Source of the DNA: Vespa crabro
Lineage: Eukaryota > Arthropoda > Insecta > Hymenoptera > Vespidae
NCBI RefSeq assembly: GCF_910589235.1
Contig: NC_060956.1
Coordinates: forward strand, 12,740,999 to 12,804,998
DNA: 64,000 bases
Direction: 5' to 3'
Of this stretch, positions 29,501 to 43,100 are shown one piece after another (position 1 is the first letter of the stretch; each line of letters opens with the position of its first letter). The position numbers and the translations under genes are program-made. A model generated the notes under the pieces. The model had not been told where the DNA came from. It saw nothing but the letters and a program-made list of their open reading frames with translations, and did no database searches.

Positions 29501-32500
29501 TTTTCATGATAATATTTCCGCATATAGCGGAATTCGCATGTGTCGATCAGGTTTCTCATTAATTATCATGTTAAAACACGCATTTACACATAGTCGGAAA
29601 GATATAATCTAGTTTCATTCTTTATTCTGCGTCGAAAGTATTTAAAATCATTGAAATTGAATTAGATTTCAACCTTTCATTTTTCGACGATACAACTTTA
29701 TGAGCATAAAATCGTATATTGGATATAAAACAAAGTTAAGACATCAATTCCAAGATAGAAAAGATTTTTGATCTTCTGAAATACAATGTCCGAATCGATT
29801 GGTAACATTTTTCAAACTGTGGAACGAGTATTTTCACTGTTTTCATGATAATATTTCCGCATATAGCGAAATTCACATGTGTTGTTCAGTTTTCTCGATA
29901 ATTTTCATGTTAAAGCACGTATTTAAAAATAGTCGGAAAGAAATATTCTAGTTTCATTCTTTATTCTGCGTCGAAAGTATATAAAATCATTGAAATTGAA
30001 TGTGATTTCAACCTTTCGTTTTTCGACGATACGCCTTTATGAGCATAAAATCGTATATTGGATATGAAACAAAGTTAAGACATCAATTCCAAGATAGAAA
30101 AGATTTTTGATCTTCTGAAATACAATGTCTGAATCGATTGGTAACATTTTTCAAACTGTTGTACGAGTAAGTTCAAAGATTTCACCATTTTATCTCAGCA
30201 TATAGCGAAAAACGCATATGTCGATCAGGTTTCTCGATAATTATCATGTTACAACACATATTTACGCATAGTCGGAAAGATATAATCTAGTTTCATTCTT
30301 TATTCTGCGTCGAAAAAATATAAAATCATTGAAATTGAATGTGATTTCAACCTTTCATTTTTCGACGATACGCCTTTATGAGCATAAAATCGTATATACG
30401 ATATGAAACAAAGTTAAGACATCAATTCCAAGATAGAAAAGATTTTTGATCTTCTGAAATACAATGTCCGAATAGATTGGTAACATTTTTCAAACTGTGG
30501 AACGAGTATTTTCACTGTTTTCATGATAATATTTCCGCATATAGCGGAATTCGCATGTGTCGATCAGGTTTCTCATTAATTATCATGTTAAAACACGCAT
30601 TTACACATAGTCGGAAAGATATAATCTAGTTTCATTCTTTATTCTGCGTCGAAAGTATTTAAAATCATTGAAATTGAATTAGATTTCAACCTTTCATTTT
30701 TCGACGATACAACTTTATGAGCATAAAATCGTATATTGGATATGAAACAAAGTTAAGACATCAATTCCAAGATAGAAAAGATTTTTGATCTTCTGAAATA
30801 CAATGTCCGAATCGATTGGTAACATTTTTCAAACTGTGGAACGAGTATTTTCACTGTTTTCATGATAATATTTCCGCATATAGCGAAATTCACATGTGTT
30901 GTTCAGTTTTCTCGATAATTTTCATGTTAAAGCACGTATTTAAAAATAGTCGGAAAGAAATATTCTAGTTTCATTCTTTATTCTGCGTCGAAAGTATATA
31001 AAATCATTGAAATTGAATGTGATTTCAACCTTTCGTTTTTCGACGATACGCCTTTATGAGCATAAAATCGTATATTGGATATGAAACAAAGTTAAGACAT
31101 CAATTCCAAGATAGAAAAGATTTTTGATCTTCTGAAATACAATGTCTGAATCGATTGGTAACATTTTTCAAACTGTTGTACGAGTAAGTTCAAAGATTTC
31201 ACCATTTTATCTCAGCATATAGCGAAAAACGCATATGTCGATCAGGTTTCTCGATAATTATCATGTTACAACACATATTTACGCATAGTCGGAAAGATAT
31301 AATCTAGTTTCATTCTTTATTCTGCGTCGAAAAAATATAAAATCATTGAAATTGAATGTGATTTCAACCTTTCATTTTTCGACGATACGCCTTTATGAGC
31401 ATAAAATCGTATATACGATATGAAACAAAGTTAAGACATCAATTCCAAGATAGAAAAGATTTTTGATCTTCTGAAATACAATGTCCGAATAGATTGGTAA
31501 CATTTTTCAAACTGTGGAACGAGTATTTTCACTGTTTTCATGATAATATTTCCGCATATAGCGGAATTCGCATGTGTCGATCAGGTTTCTCATTAATTAT
31601 CATGTTAAAACACGCATTTACACATAGTCGGAAAGATATAATCTAGTTTCATTCTTTATTCTGCGTCGAAAGTATTTAAAATCATTGAAATTGAATTAGA
31701 TTTCAACCTTTCATTTTTCGACGATACAACTTTATGAGCATAAAATCGTATATTGGATATAAAACAAAGTTAAGACATCAATTCCAAGATAGAAAAGATT
31801 TTTGATCTTCTGAAATACAATGTCCGAATCGATTGGTAACATTTTTCAAACTGTGGAACGAGTATTTTCACTGTTTTCATGATAATATTTCCGCATATAG
31901 CGAAATTCACATGTGTTGTTCAGTTTTCTCGATAATTTTCATGTTAAAGCACGTATTTAAAAATAGTCGGAAAGAAATATTCTAGTTTCATTCTTTATTC
32001 TGCGTCGAAAGTATATAAAATCATTGAAATTGAATGTGATTTCAACCTTTCGTTTTTCGACGATACGCCTTTATGAGCATAAAATCGTATATTGGATATG
32101 AAACAAAGTTAAGACATCAATTCCAAGATAGAAAAGATTTTTGATCTTCTGAAATACAATGTCTGAATCGATTGGTAACATTTTTCAAACTGTTGTACGA
32201 GTAAGTTCAAAGATTTCACCATTTTATCTCAGCATATAGCGAAAAACGCATATGTCGATCAGGTTTCTCGATAATTATCATGTTACAACACGTATTTACG
32301 CATAGTCGGAAAGATATAATCTAGTTTCATTCTTTATTCTGCGTCGAAAAAATATAAAATCATTGAAATTGAATGTGATTTCAACCTTTCATTTTTCGAC
32401 GATACGCCTTTATGAGCATAAAATCGTATATACGATATGAAACAAAGTTAAGACATCAATTCCAAGATAGAAAAGATTTTTGATCTTCTGAAATACAATG

Positions 32501-35500
32501 TCCGAATAGATTGGTAACATTTTTCAAACTGTGGAACGAGTATTTTCACTGTTTTCATGATAATATTTCCGCATATAGCGGAATTCGCATGTGTCGATCA
32601 GGTTTCTCATTAATTATCATGTTAAAACACGCATTTACACATAGTCGGAAAGATATAATCTAGTTTCATTCTTTATTCTGCGTCGAAAGTATTTAAAATC
32701 ATTGAAATTGAATTAGATTTCAACCTTTCATTTTTCGACGATACAACTTTATGAGCATAAAATCGTATATTGGATATGAAACAAAGTTAAGACATCAATT
32801 CCAAGATAGAAAAGATTTTTGATCTTCTGAAATACAATGTCCGAATCGATTGGTAACATTTTTCAAACTGTGGAACGAGTATTTTCACTGTTTTCATGAT
32901 AATATTTCCGCATATAGCGAAATTCACATGTGTTGTTCAGTTTTCTCGATAATTTTCATGTTAAAGCACGTATTTAAAAATAGTCGGAAAGAAATATTCT
33001 AGTTTCATTCTTTATTCTGCGTCGAAAGTATATAAAATCATTGAAATTGAATGTGATTTCAACCTTTCGTTTTTCGACGATACGCCTTTATGAGCATAAA
33101 ATCGTATATTGGATATGAAACAAAGTTAAGACATCAATTCCAAGATAGAAAAGATTTTTGATCTTCTGAAATACAATGTCTGAATCGATTGGTAACATTT
33201 TTCAAACTGTTGTACGAGTAAGTTCAAAGATTTCACCATTTTATCTCAGCATATAGCGAAAAACGCATATGTCGATCAGGTTTCTCGATAATTATCATGT
33301 TACAACACATATTTACGCATAGTCGGAAAGATATAATCTAGTTTCATTCTTTATTCTGCGTCGAAAAAATATAAAATCATTGAAATTGAATGTGATTTCA
33401 ACCTTTCATTTTTCGACGATACGCCTTTATGAGCATAAAATCGTATATACGATATGAAACAAAGTTAAGACATCAATTCCAAGATAGAAAAGATTTTTGA
33501 TCTTCTGAAATACAATGTCCGAATCGATTGGTAACATTTTTCAAACTGTGGAACGAGTATTTTCACTGTTTTCATGATAATATTTCCGCATATAGCGAAA
33601 TTCACATGTGTTGTTCAGTTTTCTCGATAATTTTCATGTTAAAGCACGTATTTAAAAATAGTCGGAAAGAAATATTCTAGTTTCATTCTTTATTCTGCGT
33701 CGAAAGTATATAAAATCATTGAAATTGAATGTGATTTCAACCTTTCGTTTTTCGACGATACGCCTTTATGAGCATAAAATCGTATATTGGATATGAAACA
33801 AAGTTAAGACATCAATTCCAAGATAGAAAAGATTTTTGATCTTCTGAAATACAATGTCTGAATCGATTGGTAACATTTTTCAAACTGTTGTACGAGTAAG
33901 TTCAAAGATTTCACCATTTTATCTCAGCATATAGCGAAAAACGCATATGTCGATCAGGTTTCTCGATAATTATCATGTTACAACACATATTTACGCATAG
34001 TCGGAAAGATATAATCTAGTTTCATTCTTTATTCTGCGTCGAAAAAATATAAAATCATTGAAATTGAATGTGATTTCAACCTTTCATTTTTCGACGATAC
34101 GCCTTTATGAGCATAAAATCGTATATACGATATGAAACAAAGTTAAGACATCAATTCCAAGATAGAAAAGATTTTTGATCTTCTGAAATACAATGTCCGA
34201 ATAGATTGGTAACATTTTTCAAACTGTGGAACGAGTATTTTCACTGTTTTCATGATAATATTTCCGCATATAGCGGAATTCGCATGTGTCGATCAGGTTT
34301 CTCATTAATTATCATGTTAAAACACACATTTACACATAGTCGGAAAGATATAATCTAGTTTCATTCTTTATTCTGCGTCGAAAGTATTTAAAATCATTGA
34401 AATTGAATTAGATTTCAACCTTTCATTTTTCGACGATACAACTTTATGAGCATAAAATCGTATATTGGATATGAAACAAAGTTAAGACATCAATTCCAAG
34501 ATAGAAAAGATTTTTGATCTTCTGAAATACAATGTCCGAATCGATTGGTAACATTTTTCAAACTGTGGAACGAGTATTTTCACTGTTTTCATGATAATAT
34601 TTCCGCATATAGCGAAATTCACATGTGTTGTTCAGTTTTCTCGATAATTTTCATGTTAAAGCACGTATTTAAAAATAGTCGGAAAGAAATATTCTAGTTT
34701 CATTCTTTATTCTGCGTCGAAAGTATATAAAATCATTGAAATTGAATGTGATTTCAACCTTTCGTTTTTCGACGATACGCCTTTATGAGCATAAAATCGT
34801 ATATTGGATATGAAACAAAGTTAAGACATCAATTCCAAGATAGAAAAGATTTTTGATCTTCTGAAATACAATGTCTGAATCGATTGGTAACATTTTTCAA
34901 ACTGTTGTACGAGTAAGTTCAAAGATTTCACCATTTTATCTCAGCATATAGCGAAAAACGCATATGTCGATCAGGTTTCTCGATAATTATCATGTTACAA
35001 CACATATTTACGCATAGTCGGAAAGATATAATCTAGTTTCATTCTTTATTCTGCGTCGAAAAAATATAAAATCATTGAAATTGAATGTGATTTCAACCTT
35101 TCATTTTTCGACGATACGCCTTTATGAGCATAAAATCGTATATACGATATGAAACAAAGTTAAGACATCAATTCCAAGATAGAAAAGATTTTTGATCTTC
35201 TGAAATACAATGTCCGAATAGATTGGTAACATTTTTCAAACTGTGGAACGAGTATTTTCACTGTTTTCATGATAATATTTCCGCATATAGCGGAATTCGC
35301 ATGTGTCGATCAGGTTTCTCATTAATTATCATGTTAAAACACGCATTTACACATAGTCGGAAAGATATAATCTAGTTTCATTCTTTATTCTGCGTCGAAA
35401 GTATTTAAAATCATTGAAATTGAATTAGATTTCAACCTTTCATTTTTCGACGATACAACTTTATGAGCATAAAATCGTATATTGGATATGAAACAAAGTT

Positions 35501-35717
35501 AAGACATCAATTCCAAGATAGAAAAGATTTTTGATCTTCTGAAATACAATGTCCGAATCGATTGGTAACATTTTTCAAACTGTGGAACGAGTATTTTCAC
35601 TGTTTTCATGATAATATTTCCGCATATAGCGAAATTCACATGTGTTGTTCAGTTTTCTCGATAATTTTCATGTTAAAGCACGTATTTAAAAATAGTCGGA
35701 AAGAAATATTCTAGTTT

Positions 35718-36056
35718 CATTCTTTATTCTGCGTCGAAAGTATATAAAATCATTGAAATTGAATGTGATTTCAACCTTTCGTTTTTCGACGATACGCCTT
35801 TATGAGCATAAAATCGTATATTGGATATGAAACAAAGTTAAGACATCAATTCCAAGATAGAAAAGATTTTTGATCTTCTGAAATACAATGTCTGAATCGA
35901 TTGGTAACATTTTTCAAACTGTTGTACGAGTAAGTTCAAAGATTTCACCATTTTATCTCAGCATATAGCGAAAAACGCATATGTCGATCAGGTTTCTCGA
36001 TAATTATCATGTTAAAACACGCATTTACACATAGTCGGAAAGATATAATCTAGTTT
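35718..36056 (+). repeat. Chimeric monomer bz' (z tail converted to x end), copy 1
   Basis: Starts as bz (cgttttt, tctgaatcga, gttgtacgag, catatgtcgatc, ctcgataattatc). After the shared attatcatgtta around 36003-36014 it carries the x-type aaaacacgcatttacacatag in place of the z-type acaacacatatttacgcatag. The same junction recurs in the units at 36396, 37074 and 37752, each 678 bp on, and again at 43854. This is one conversion event amplified as part of a dimer. Confidence 0.85.
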
Positions 36057-36395
36057 CATTCTTTATTCTGCGTCGAAAAAATATAAAATCATTGAAATTG
36101 AATGTGATTTCAACCTTTCATTTTTCGACGATACGCCTTTATGAGCATAAAATCGTATATACGATATGAAACAAAGTTAAGACATCAATTCCAAGATAGA
36201 AAAGATTTTTGATCTTCTGAAATACAATGTCCGAATCGATTGGTAACATTTTTCAAACTGTGGAACGAGTATTTTCACTGTTTTCATGATAATATTTCCG
36301 CATATAGCGAAATTCACATGTGTTGTTCAGTTTTCTCGATAATTTTCATGTTAAAGCACGTATTTAAAAATAGTCGGAAAGAAATATTCTAGTTT

Positions 36396-36734
36396 CATTC
36401 TTTATTCTGCGTCGAAAGTATATAAAATCATTGAAATTGAATGTGATTTCAACCTTTCGTTTTTCGACGATACGCCTTTATGAGCATAAAATCGTATATT
36501 GGATATGAAACAAAGTTAAGACATCAATTCCAAGATAGAAAAGATTTTTGATCTTCTGAAATACAATGTCTGAATCGATTGGTAACATTTTTCAAACTGT
36601 TGTACGAGTAAGTTCAAAGATTTCACCATTTTATCTCAGCATATAGCGAAAAACGCATATGTCGATCAGGTTTCTCGATAATTATCATGTTAAAACACGC
36701 ATTTACACATAGTCGGAAAGATATAATCTAGTTT
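36396..36734 (+). repeat. Chimeric monomer bz', copy 2
   Basis: Same z-to-x junction as the unit at 35718, with gttaaaacacgcatttacac following a z-type ctcgataattatc. Two monomers (678 bp) after copy 1, with a cy unit between. Confidence 0.8.
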
Positions 36735-37073
36735 CATTCTTTATTCTGCGTCGAAAAAATATAAAATCATTGAAATTGAATGTGATTTCAACCTTTCATT
36801 TTTCGACGATACGCCTTTATGAGCATAAAATCGTATATACGATATGAAACAAAGTTAAGACATCAATTCCAAGATAGAAAAGATTTTTGATCTTCTGAAA
36901 TACAATGTCCGAATCGATTGGTAACATTTTTCAAACTGTGGAACGAGTATTTTCACTGTTTTCATGATAATATTTCCGCATATAGCGAAATTCACATGTG
37001 TTGTTCAGTTTTCTCGATAATTTTCATGTTAAAGCACGTATTTAAAAATAGTCGGAAAGAAATATTCTAGTTT

Positions 37074-37412
37074 CATTCTTTATTCTGCGTCGAAAGTATA
37101 TAAAATCATTGAAATTGAATGTGATTTCAACCTTTCGTTTTTCGACGATACGCCTTTATGAGCATAAAATCGTATATTGGATATGAAACAAAGTTAAGAC
37201 ATCAATTCCAAGATAGAAAAGATTTTTGATCTTCTGAAATACAATGTCTGAATCGATTGGTAACATTTTTCAAACTGTTGTACGAGTAAGTTCAAAGATT
37301 TCACCATTTTATCTCAGCATATAGCGAAAAACGCATATGTCGATCAGGTTTCTCGATAATTATCATGTTAAAACACGCATTTACACATAGTCGGAAAGAT
37401 ATAATCTAGTTT
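37074..37412 (+). repeat. Chimeric monomer bz', copy 3
   Basis: Same junction and same 678-bp spacing. It precedes an ay unit rather than a cy unit, so the dimer series starts to change here. Confidence 0.8.
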
Positions 37413-37751
37413 CATTCTTTATTCTGCGTCGAAAGTATTTAAAATCATTGAAATTGAATTAGATTTCAACCTTTCATTTTTCGACGATACAACTTTATGA
37501 GCATAAAATCGTATATTGGATATGAAACAAAGTTAAGACATCAATTCCAAGATAGAAAAGATTTTTGTTCTTCTGAAATACAATGTCCGAATCGATTGGT
37601 AACATTTTTCAAACTGTGGAACGAGTATTTTCACTGTTTTCATGATAATATTTCCGCATATAGCGAAATTCACATGTGTTGTTCAGTTTTCTCGATAATT
37701 TTCATGTTAAAGCACGTATTTAAAAATAGTCGGAAAGAAATATTCTAGTTT

Positions 37752-38090
37752 CATTCTTTATTCTGCGTCGAAAGTATATAAAATCATTGAAATTGAATGT
37801 GATTTCAACCTTTCGTTTTTCGACGATACGCCTTTATGAGCATAAAATCGAATATTGGATATGAAACAAAGTTAAGACATCAATTCCAAGATAGAAAAGA
37901 TTTTTGATCTTCTGAAATACAATGTCTGAATCGATTGGTAACATTTTTCAAACTGTTGTACGAGTAAGTTCAAAGATTTCACCATTTTATCTCAGCATAT
38001 AGCGAAAAACGCATATGTCGATCAGGTTTCTCGATAATTATCATGTTAAAACACGCATTTACACATAGTCGGAAAGATATAATCTAGTTT
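37752..38090 (+). repeat. Chimeric monomer bz', copy 4
   Basis: Same junction, again 678 bp on. It has a private T-to-A change giving aatcgaatattgg at about 37851. Confidence 0.8.
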
Positions 38091-38429
38091 CATTCTTTAT
38101 TCTGCGTCGAAAGTATTTAAAATCATTGAAATTGAATTAGATTTCAACCTTTCATTTTTCGACGATACGCCTTTATGAGCATAAAATCGTATATACGATA
38201 TGAAACAAAGTTAAGACATCAATTCCAAGATAGAAAAGATTTTTGATCTTCTGAAATACAATGTCCGAATCGATTGGTAACATTTTTCAAACTGTGGAAC
38301 GAGTATTTTCACTGTTTTCATGATAATATTTCCGCATATAGCGAAATTCACATGTGTTGTTCAGTTTTCTCGATAATTTTCATGTTAAAGCACGTATTTA
38401 AAAATAGTCGGAAAGAAATATTCTAGTTT
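38091..38429 (+). repeat. Chimeric monomer, a head into cy
   Basis: The first part is head a (gtatttaaaatc, ttag, cattttt). It then changes to c-type (acgcct, atatacgat) before a y tail. The switch lies between ttag and acgcct, roughly 38143-38167. It follows a bz' unit whose end is x-like, the tail that precedes most a-headed units. Confidence 0.8.
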
Positions 38430-40124
38430 CATTCTTTATTCTGCGTCGAAAGTATATAAAATCATTGAAATTGAATGTGATTTCAACCTTTCGTTTTTCG
38501 ACGATACGCCTTTATGAGCATAAAATCGTATATTGGATATGAAACAAAGTTAAGACATCAACTCCAAGATAGAAAAGATTTTTGATCTTCTGAAATACAA
38601 TGTCTGAATCGATTGGTAACATTTTTCAAACTGTTGTACGAGTAAGTTCAAAGATTTCACCATTTTATCTCAGCATATAGCGAAAAACGCATATGTCGAT
38701 CAGGTTTCTCGATAATTATCATGTTACAACACATATTTACGCATAGTCGGAAAGATATAATCTAGTTTCATTCTTTATTCTGCGTCGAAAAAATATAAAA
38801 TCATTGAAATTGAATGTGATTTCAACCTTTCATTTTTCGACGATACGCCTTTATGAGCATAAAATCGTATATACGATATGAAACAAAGTTAAGACATCAA
38901 TTCCAAGATAGAAAAGATTTTTGATCTTCTGAAATACAATGTCCGAATCGATTGGTAACATTTTTCAAACTGTGGAACGAGTATTTTCACTGTTTTCATG
39001 ATAATATTTCCGCATATAGCGAAATTCACATGTGTTGTTCAGTTTTCTCGATAATTTTCATGTTAAAGCACGTATTTAAAAATAGTCGGAAAGAAATATT
39101 CTAGTTTCATTCTTTATTCTGCGTCGAAAGTATATAAAATCATTGAAATTGAATGTGATTTCAACCTTTCGTTTTTCGACGATACGCCTTTATGAGCATA
39201 AAATCGTATATTGGATATGAAACAAAGTTAAGACATCAACTCCAAGATAGAAAAGATTTTTGATCTTCTGAAATACAATGTCTGAATCGATTGGTAACAT
39301 TTTTCAAACTGTTGTACGAGTAAGTTCAAAGATTTCACCATTTTATCTCAGCATATAGCGAAAAACGCATATGTCGATCAGGTTTCTCGATAATTATCAT
39401 GTTACAACACATATTTACGCATAGTCGGAAAGATATAATCTAGTTTCATTCTTTATTCTGCGTCGAAAAAATATAAAATCATTGAAATTGAATGTGATTT
39501 CAACCTTTCATTTTTCGACGATACGCCTTTATGAGCATAAAATCGTATATACGATATGAAACAAAGTTAAGACATCAATTCCAAGATAGAAAAGATTTTT
39601 GATCTTCTGAAATACAATGTCCGAATCGATTGGTAACATTTTTCAAACTGTGGAACGAGTATTTTCACTGTTTTCATGATAATATTTCCGCATATAGCGA
39701 AATTCACATGTGTTGTTCAGTTTTCTCGATAATTTTCATGTTAAAGCACGTATTTAAAAATAGTCGGAAAGAAATATTCTAGTTTCATTCTTTATTCTGC
39801 GTCGAAAGTATATAAAATCATTGAAATTGAATGTGATTTCAACCTTTCGTTTTTCGACGATACGCCTTTATGAGCATAAAATCGTATATTGGATATGAAA
39901 CAAAGTTAAGACATCAATTCCAAGATAGAAAAGATTTTTGATCTTCTGAAATACAATGTCTGAATCGATTGGTAACATTTTTCAAACTGTTGTACGAGTA
40001 AGTTCAAAGATTTCACCATTTTATCTCAGCATATAGCGAAAAACGCATATGTCGATCAGGTTTCTCGATAATTATCATGTTACAACACATATTTACGCAT
40101 AGTCGGAAAGATATAATCTAGTTT

Positions 40125-43100
40125 CATTCTTTATTCTGCGTCGAAAAAATATAAAATCATTGAAATTGAATGTGATTTCAACCTTTCATTTTTCGACGAT
40201 ACGCCTTTATGAGCATAAAATCGTATATACGATTTGAAACAAAGTTAAGACATCAATTCCAAGATAGAAAAGATTTTTGATCTTCTGAAATACAATGTCT
40301 GAATCGATTGGTAACATTTTTCAAACTGTTGTACGAGTAAGTTCAAAGATTTCACCATTTTATCTCAGCATATAGCGAAAAACGCATATGTCGATCAGGT
40401 TTCTCGATAATTATCATGTTACAACACATATTTACGCATAGTCGGAAAGATATAATCTAGTTTCATTCTTTATTCTGCGTCGAAAAAATATAAAATCATT
40501 GAAATTGAATGTGATTTCAACCTTTCATTTTTCGACGATACGCCTTTATGAGCATAAAATCGTATATACGATATGAAACAAAGTTAAGACATCAATTCCA
40601 AGATAGAAAAGATTTTTGATCTTCTGAAATACAATGTCCGAATCGATTGGTAACATTTTTCAAACTGTGGAACGAGTATTTTCACTGTTTTCATGATAAT
40701 ATTTCCGCATATAGCGAAATTCACATGTGTTGTTCAGTTTTCTCGATAATTTTCATGTTAAAGCACGTATTTAAAAATAGTCGGAAAGAAATATTCTAGT
40801 TTCATTCTTTATTCTGCGTCGAAAGTATATAAAATCATTGAAATTGAATGTGATTTCAACCTTTCGTTTTTCGACGATACGCCTTTATGAGCATAAAATC
40901 GTATATTGGATATGAAACAAAGTTAAGACATCAATTCCAAGATAGAAAAGATTTTTGATCTTCTGAAATACAATGTCTGAATCGATTGGTAACATTTTTC
41001 AAACTGTTGTACGAGTAAGTTCAAAGATTTCACCATTTTATCTCAGCATATAGCGAAAAACGCATATGTCGATCAGGTTTCTCGATAATTATCATGTTAC
41101 AACACATATTTACGCATAGTCGGAAAGATATAATCTAGTTTCATTCTTTATTCTGCGTCGAAAAAATATAAAATCATTGAAATTGAATGTGATTTCAACC
41201 TTTCATTTTTCGACGATACGCCTTTATGAGCATAAAATCGTATATACGATATGAAACAAAGTTAAGACATCAATTCCAAGATAGAAAAGATTTTTGATCT
41301 TCTGAAATACAATGTCTGAATCGATTGGTAACATTTTTCAAACTGTTGTACGAGTAAGTTCAAAGATTTCACCATTTTATCTCAGCATATAGCGAAAAAC
41401 GCATATGTCGATCAGGTTTCTCGATAATTATCATGTTACAACACATATTTACGCATAGTCGGAAAGATATAATCTAGTTTCATTCTTTATTCTGCGTCGA
41501 AAAAATATAAAATCATTGAAATTGAATGTGATTTCAACCTTTCATTTTTCGACGATACGCCTTTATGAGCATAAAATCGTATATACGATATGAAACAAAG
41601 TTAAGACATCAATTCCAAGATAGAAAAGATTTTTGATCTTCTGAAATACAATGTCCGAATCGATTGGTAACATTTTTCAAACTGTGGAACGAGTATTTTC
41701 ACTGTTTTCATGATAATATTTCCGCATATAGCGAAATTCACATGTGTTGTTCAGTTTTCTCGATAATTTTCATGTTAAAGCACGTATTTAAAAATAGTCG
41801 GAAAGAAATATTCTAGTTTCATTCTTTATTCTGCGTCGAAAGTATATAAAATCATTGAAATTGAATGTGATTTCAACCTTTCGTTTTTCGACGATACGCC
41901 TTTATGAGCATAAAATCGTATATTGGATATGAAACAAAGTTAAGACATCAATTCCAAGATAGAAAAGATTTTTGATCTTCTGAAATACAATGTCTGAATC
42001 GATTGGTAACATTTTTCAAACTGTTGTACGAGTAAGTTCAAAGATTTCACCATTTTATCTCAGCATATAGCGAAAAACGCATATGTCGATCAGGTTTCTC
42101 GATAATTATCATGTTACAACACATATTTACGCATAGTCGGAAAGATATAATCTAGTTTCATTCTTTATTCTGCGTCGAAAAAATATAAAATCATTGAAAT
42201 TGAATGTGATTTCAACCTTTCATTTTTCGACGATACGCCTTTATGAGCATAAAATCGTATATACGATATGAAACAAAGTTAAGACATCAATTCCAAGATA
42301 GAAAAGATTTTTGATCTTCTGAAATACAATGTCTGAATCGATTGGTAACATTTTTCAAACTGTTGTACGAGTAAGTTCAAAGATTTCACCATTTTATCTC
42401 AGCATATAGCGAAAAACGCATATGTCGATCAGGTTTCTCGATAATTATCATGTTACAACACATATTTACGCATAGTCGGAAAGATATAATCTAGTTTCAT
42501 TCTTTATTCTGCGTCGAAAAAATATAAAATCATTGAAATTGAATGTGATTTCAACCTTTCATTTTTCGACGATACGCCTTTATGAGCATAAAATCGTATA
42601 TACGATATGAAACAAAGTTAAGACATCAATTCCAAGATAGAAAAGATTTTTGATCTTCTGAAATACAATGTCCGAATCGATTGGTAACATTTTTCAAACT
42701 GTGGAACGAGTATTTTCACTGTTTTCATGATAATATTTCCGCATATAGCGAAATTCACATGTGTTGTTCAGTTTTCTCGATAATTTTCATGTTAAAGCAC
42801 GTATTTAAAAATAGTCGGAAAGAAATATTCTAGTTTCATTCTTTATTCTGCGTCGAAAGTATATAAAATCATTGAAATTGAATGTGATTTCAACCTTTCG
42901 TTTTTCGACGATACGCCTTTATGAGCATAAAATCGTATATTGGATATGAAACAAAGTTAAGACATCAATTCCAAGATAGAAAAGATTTTTGATCTTCTGA
43001 AATACAATGTCTGAATCGATTGGTAACATTTTTCAAACTGTTGTACGAGTAAGTTCAAAGATTTCACCATTTTATCTCAGCATATAGCGAAAAACGCATA

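Larger units (their letters stand above)
21141..35717 (+). repeat. Array region III: mostly cx-ay-bz trimers
   Basis: 43 monomers: ax, ax, ay, d, cx, ay, bz, cy, bz, then mainly cx-ay-bz trimers. Trimer order is interrupted by cy-bz pairs at 28599-29276 and 33345-34022, and by one chimera at 26226-26564. Four ay units share gatataaaac instead of gatatgaaac, at 24642, 27015, 29727 and 31761. Their spacing is 7, 8 and 6 monomers (2373, 2712 and 2034 bp), so blocks of about two trimers are the amplified units, with monomer pairs gained or lost between copies. Confidence 0.85.

Noticed and set aside
37497..37748. Open frame of 83 codons on the + strand beginning ATGAGCATAAAA
   Set aside because: It lies wholly inside ay monomer sequence. 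It is open only because one base (A to T at 37568) turns the usual TGA of this frame into TGT. The same ATG in the other monomers ends after about 23 codons. There is no codon bias, domain or context to support a gene.
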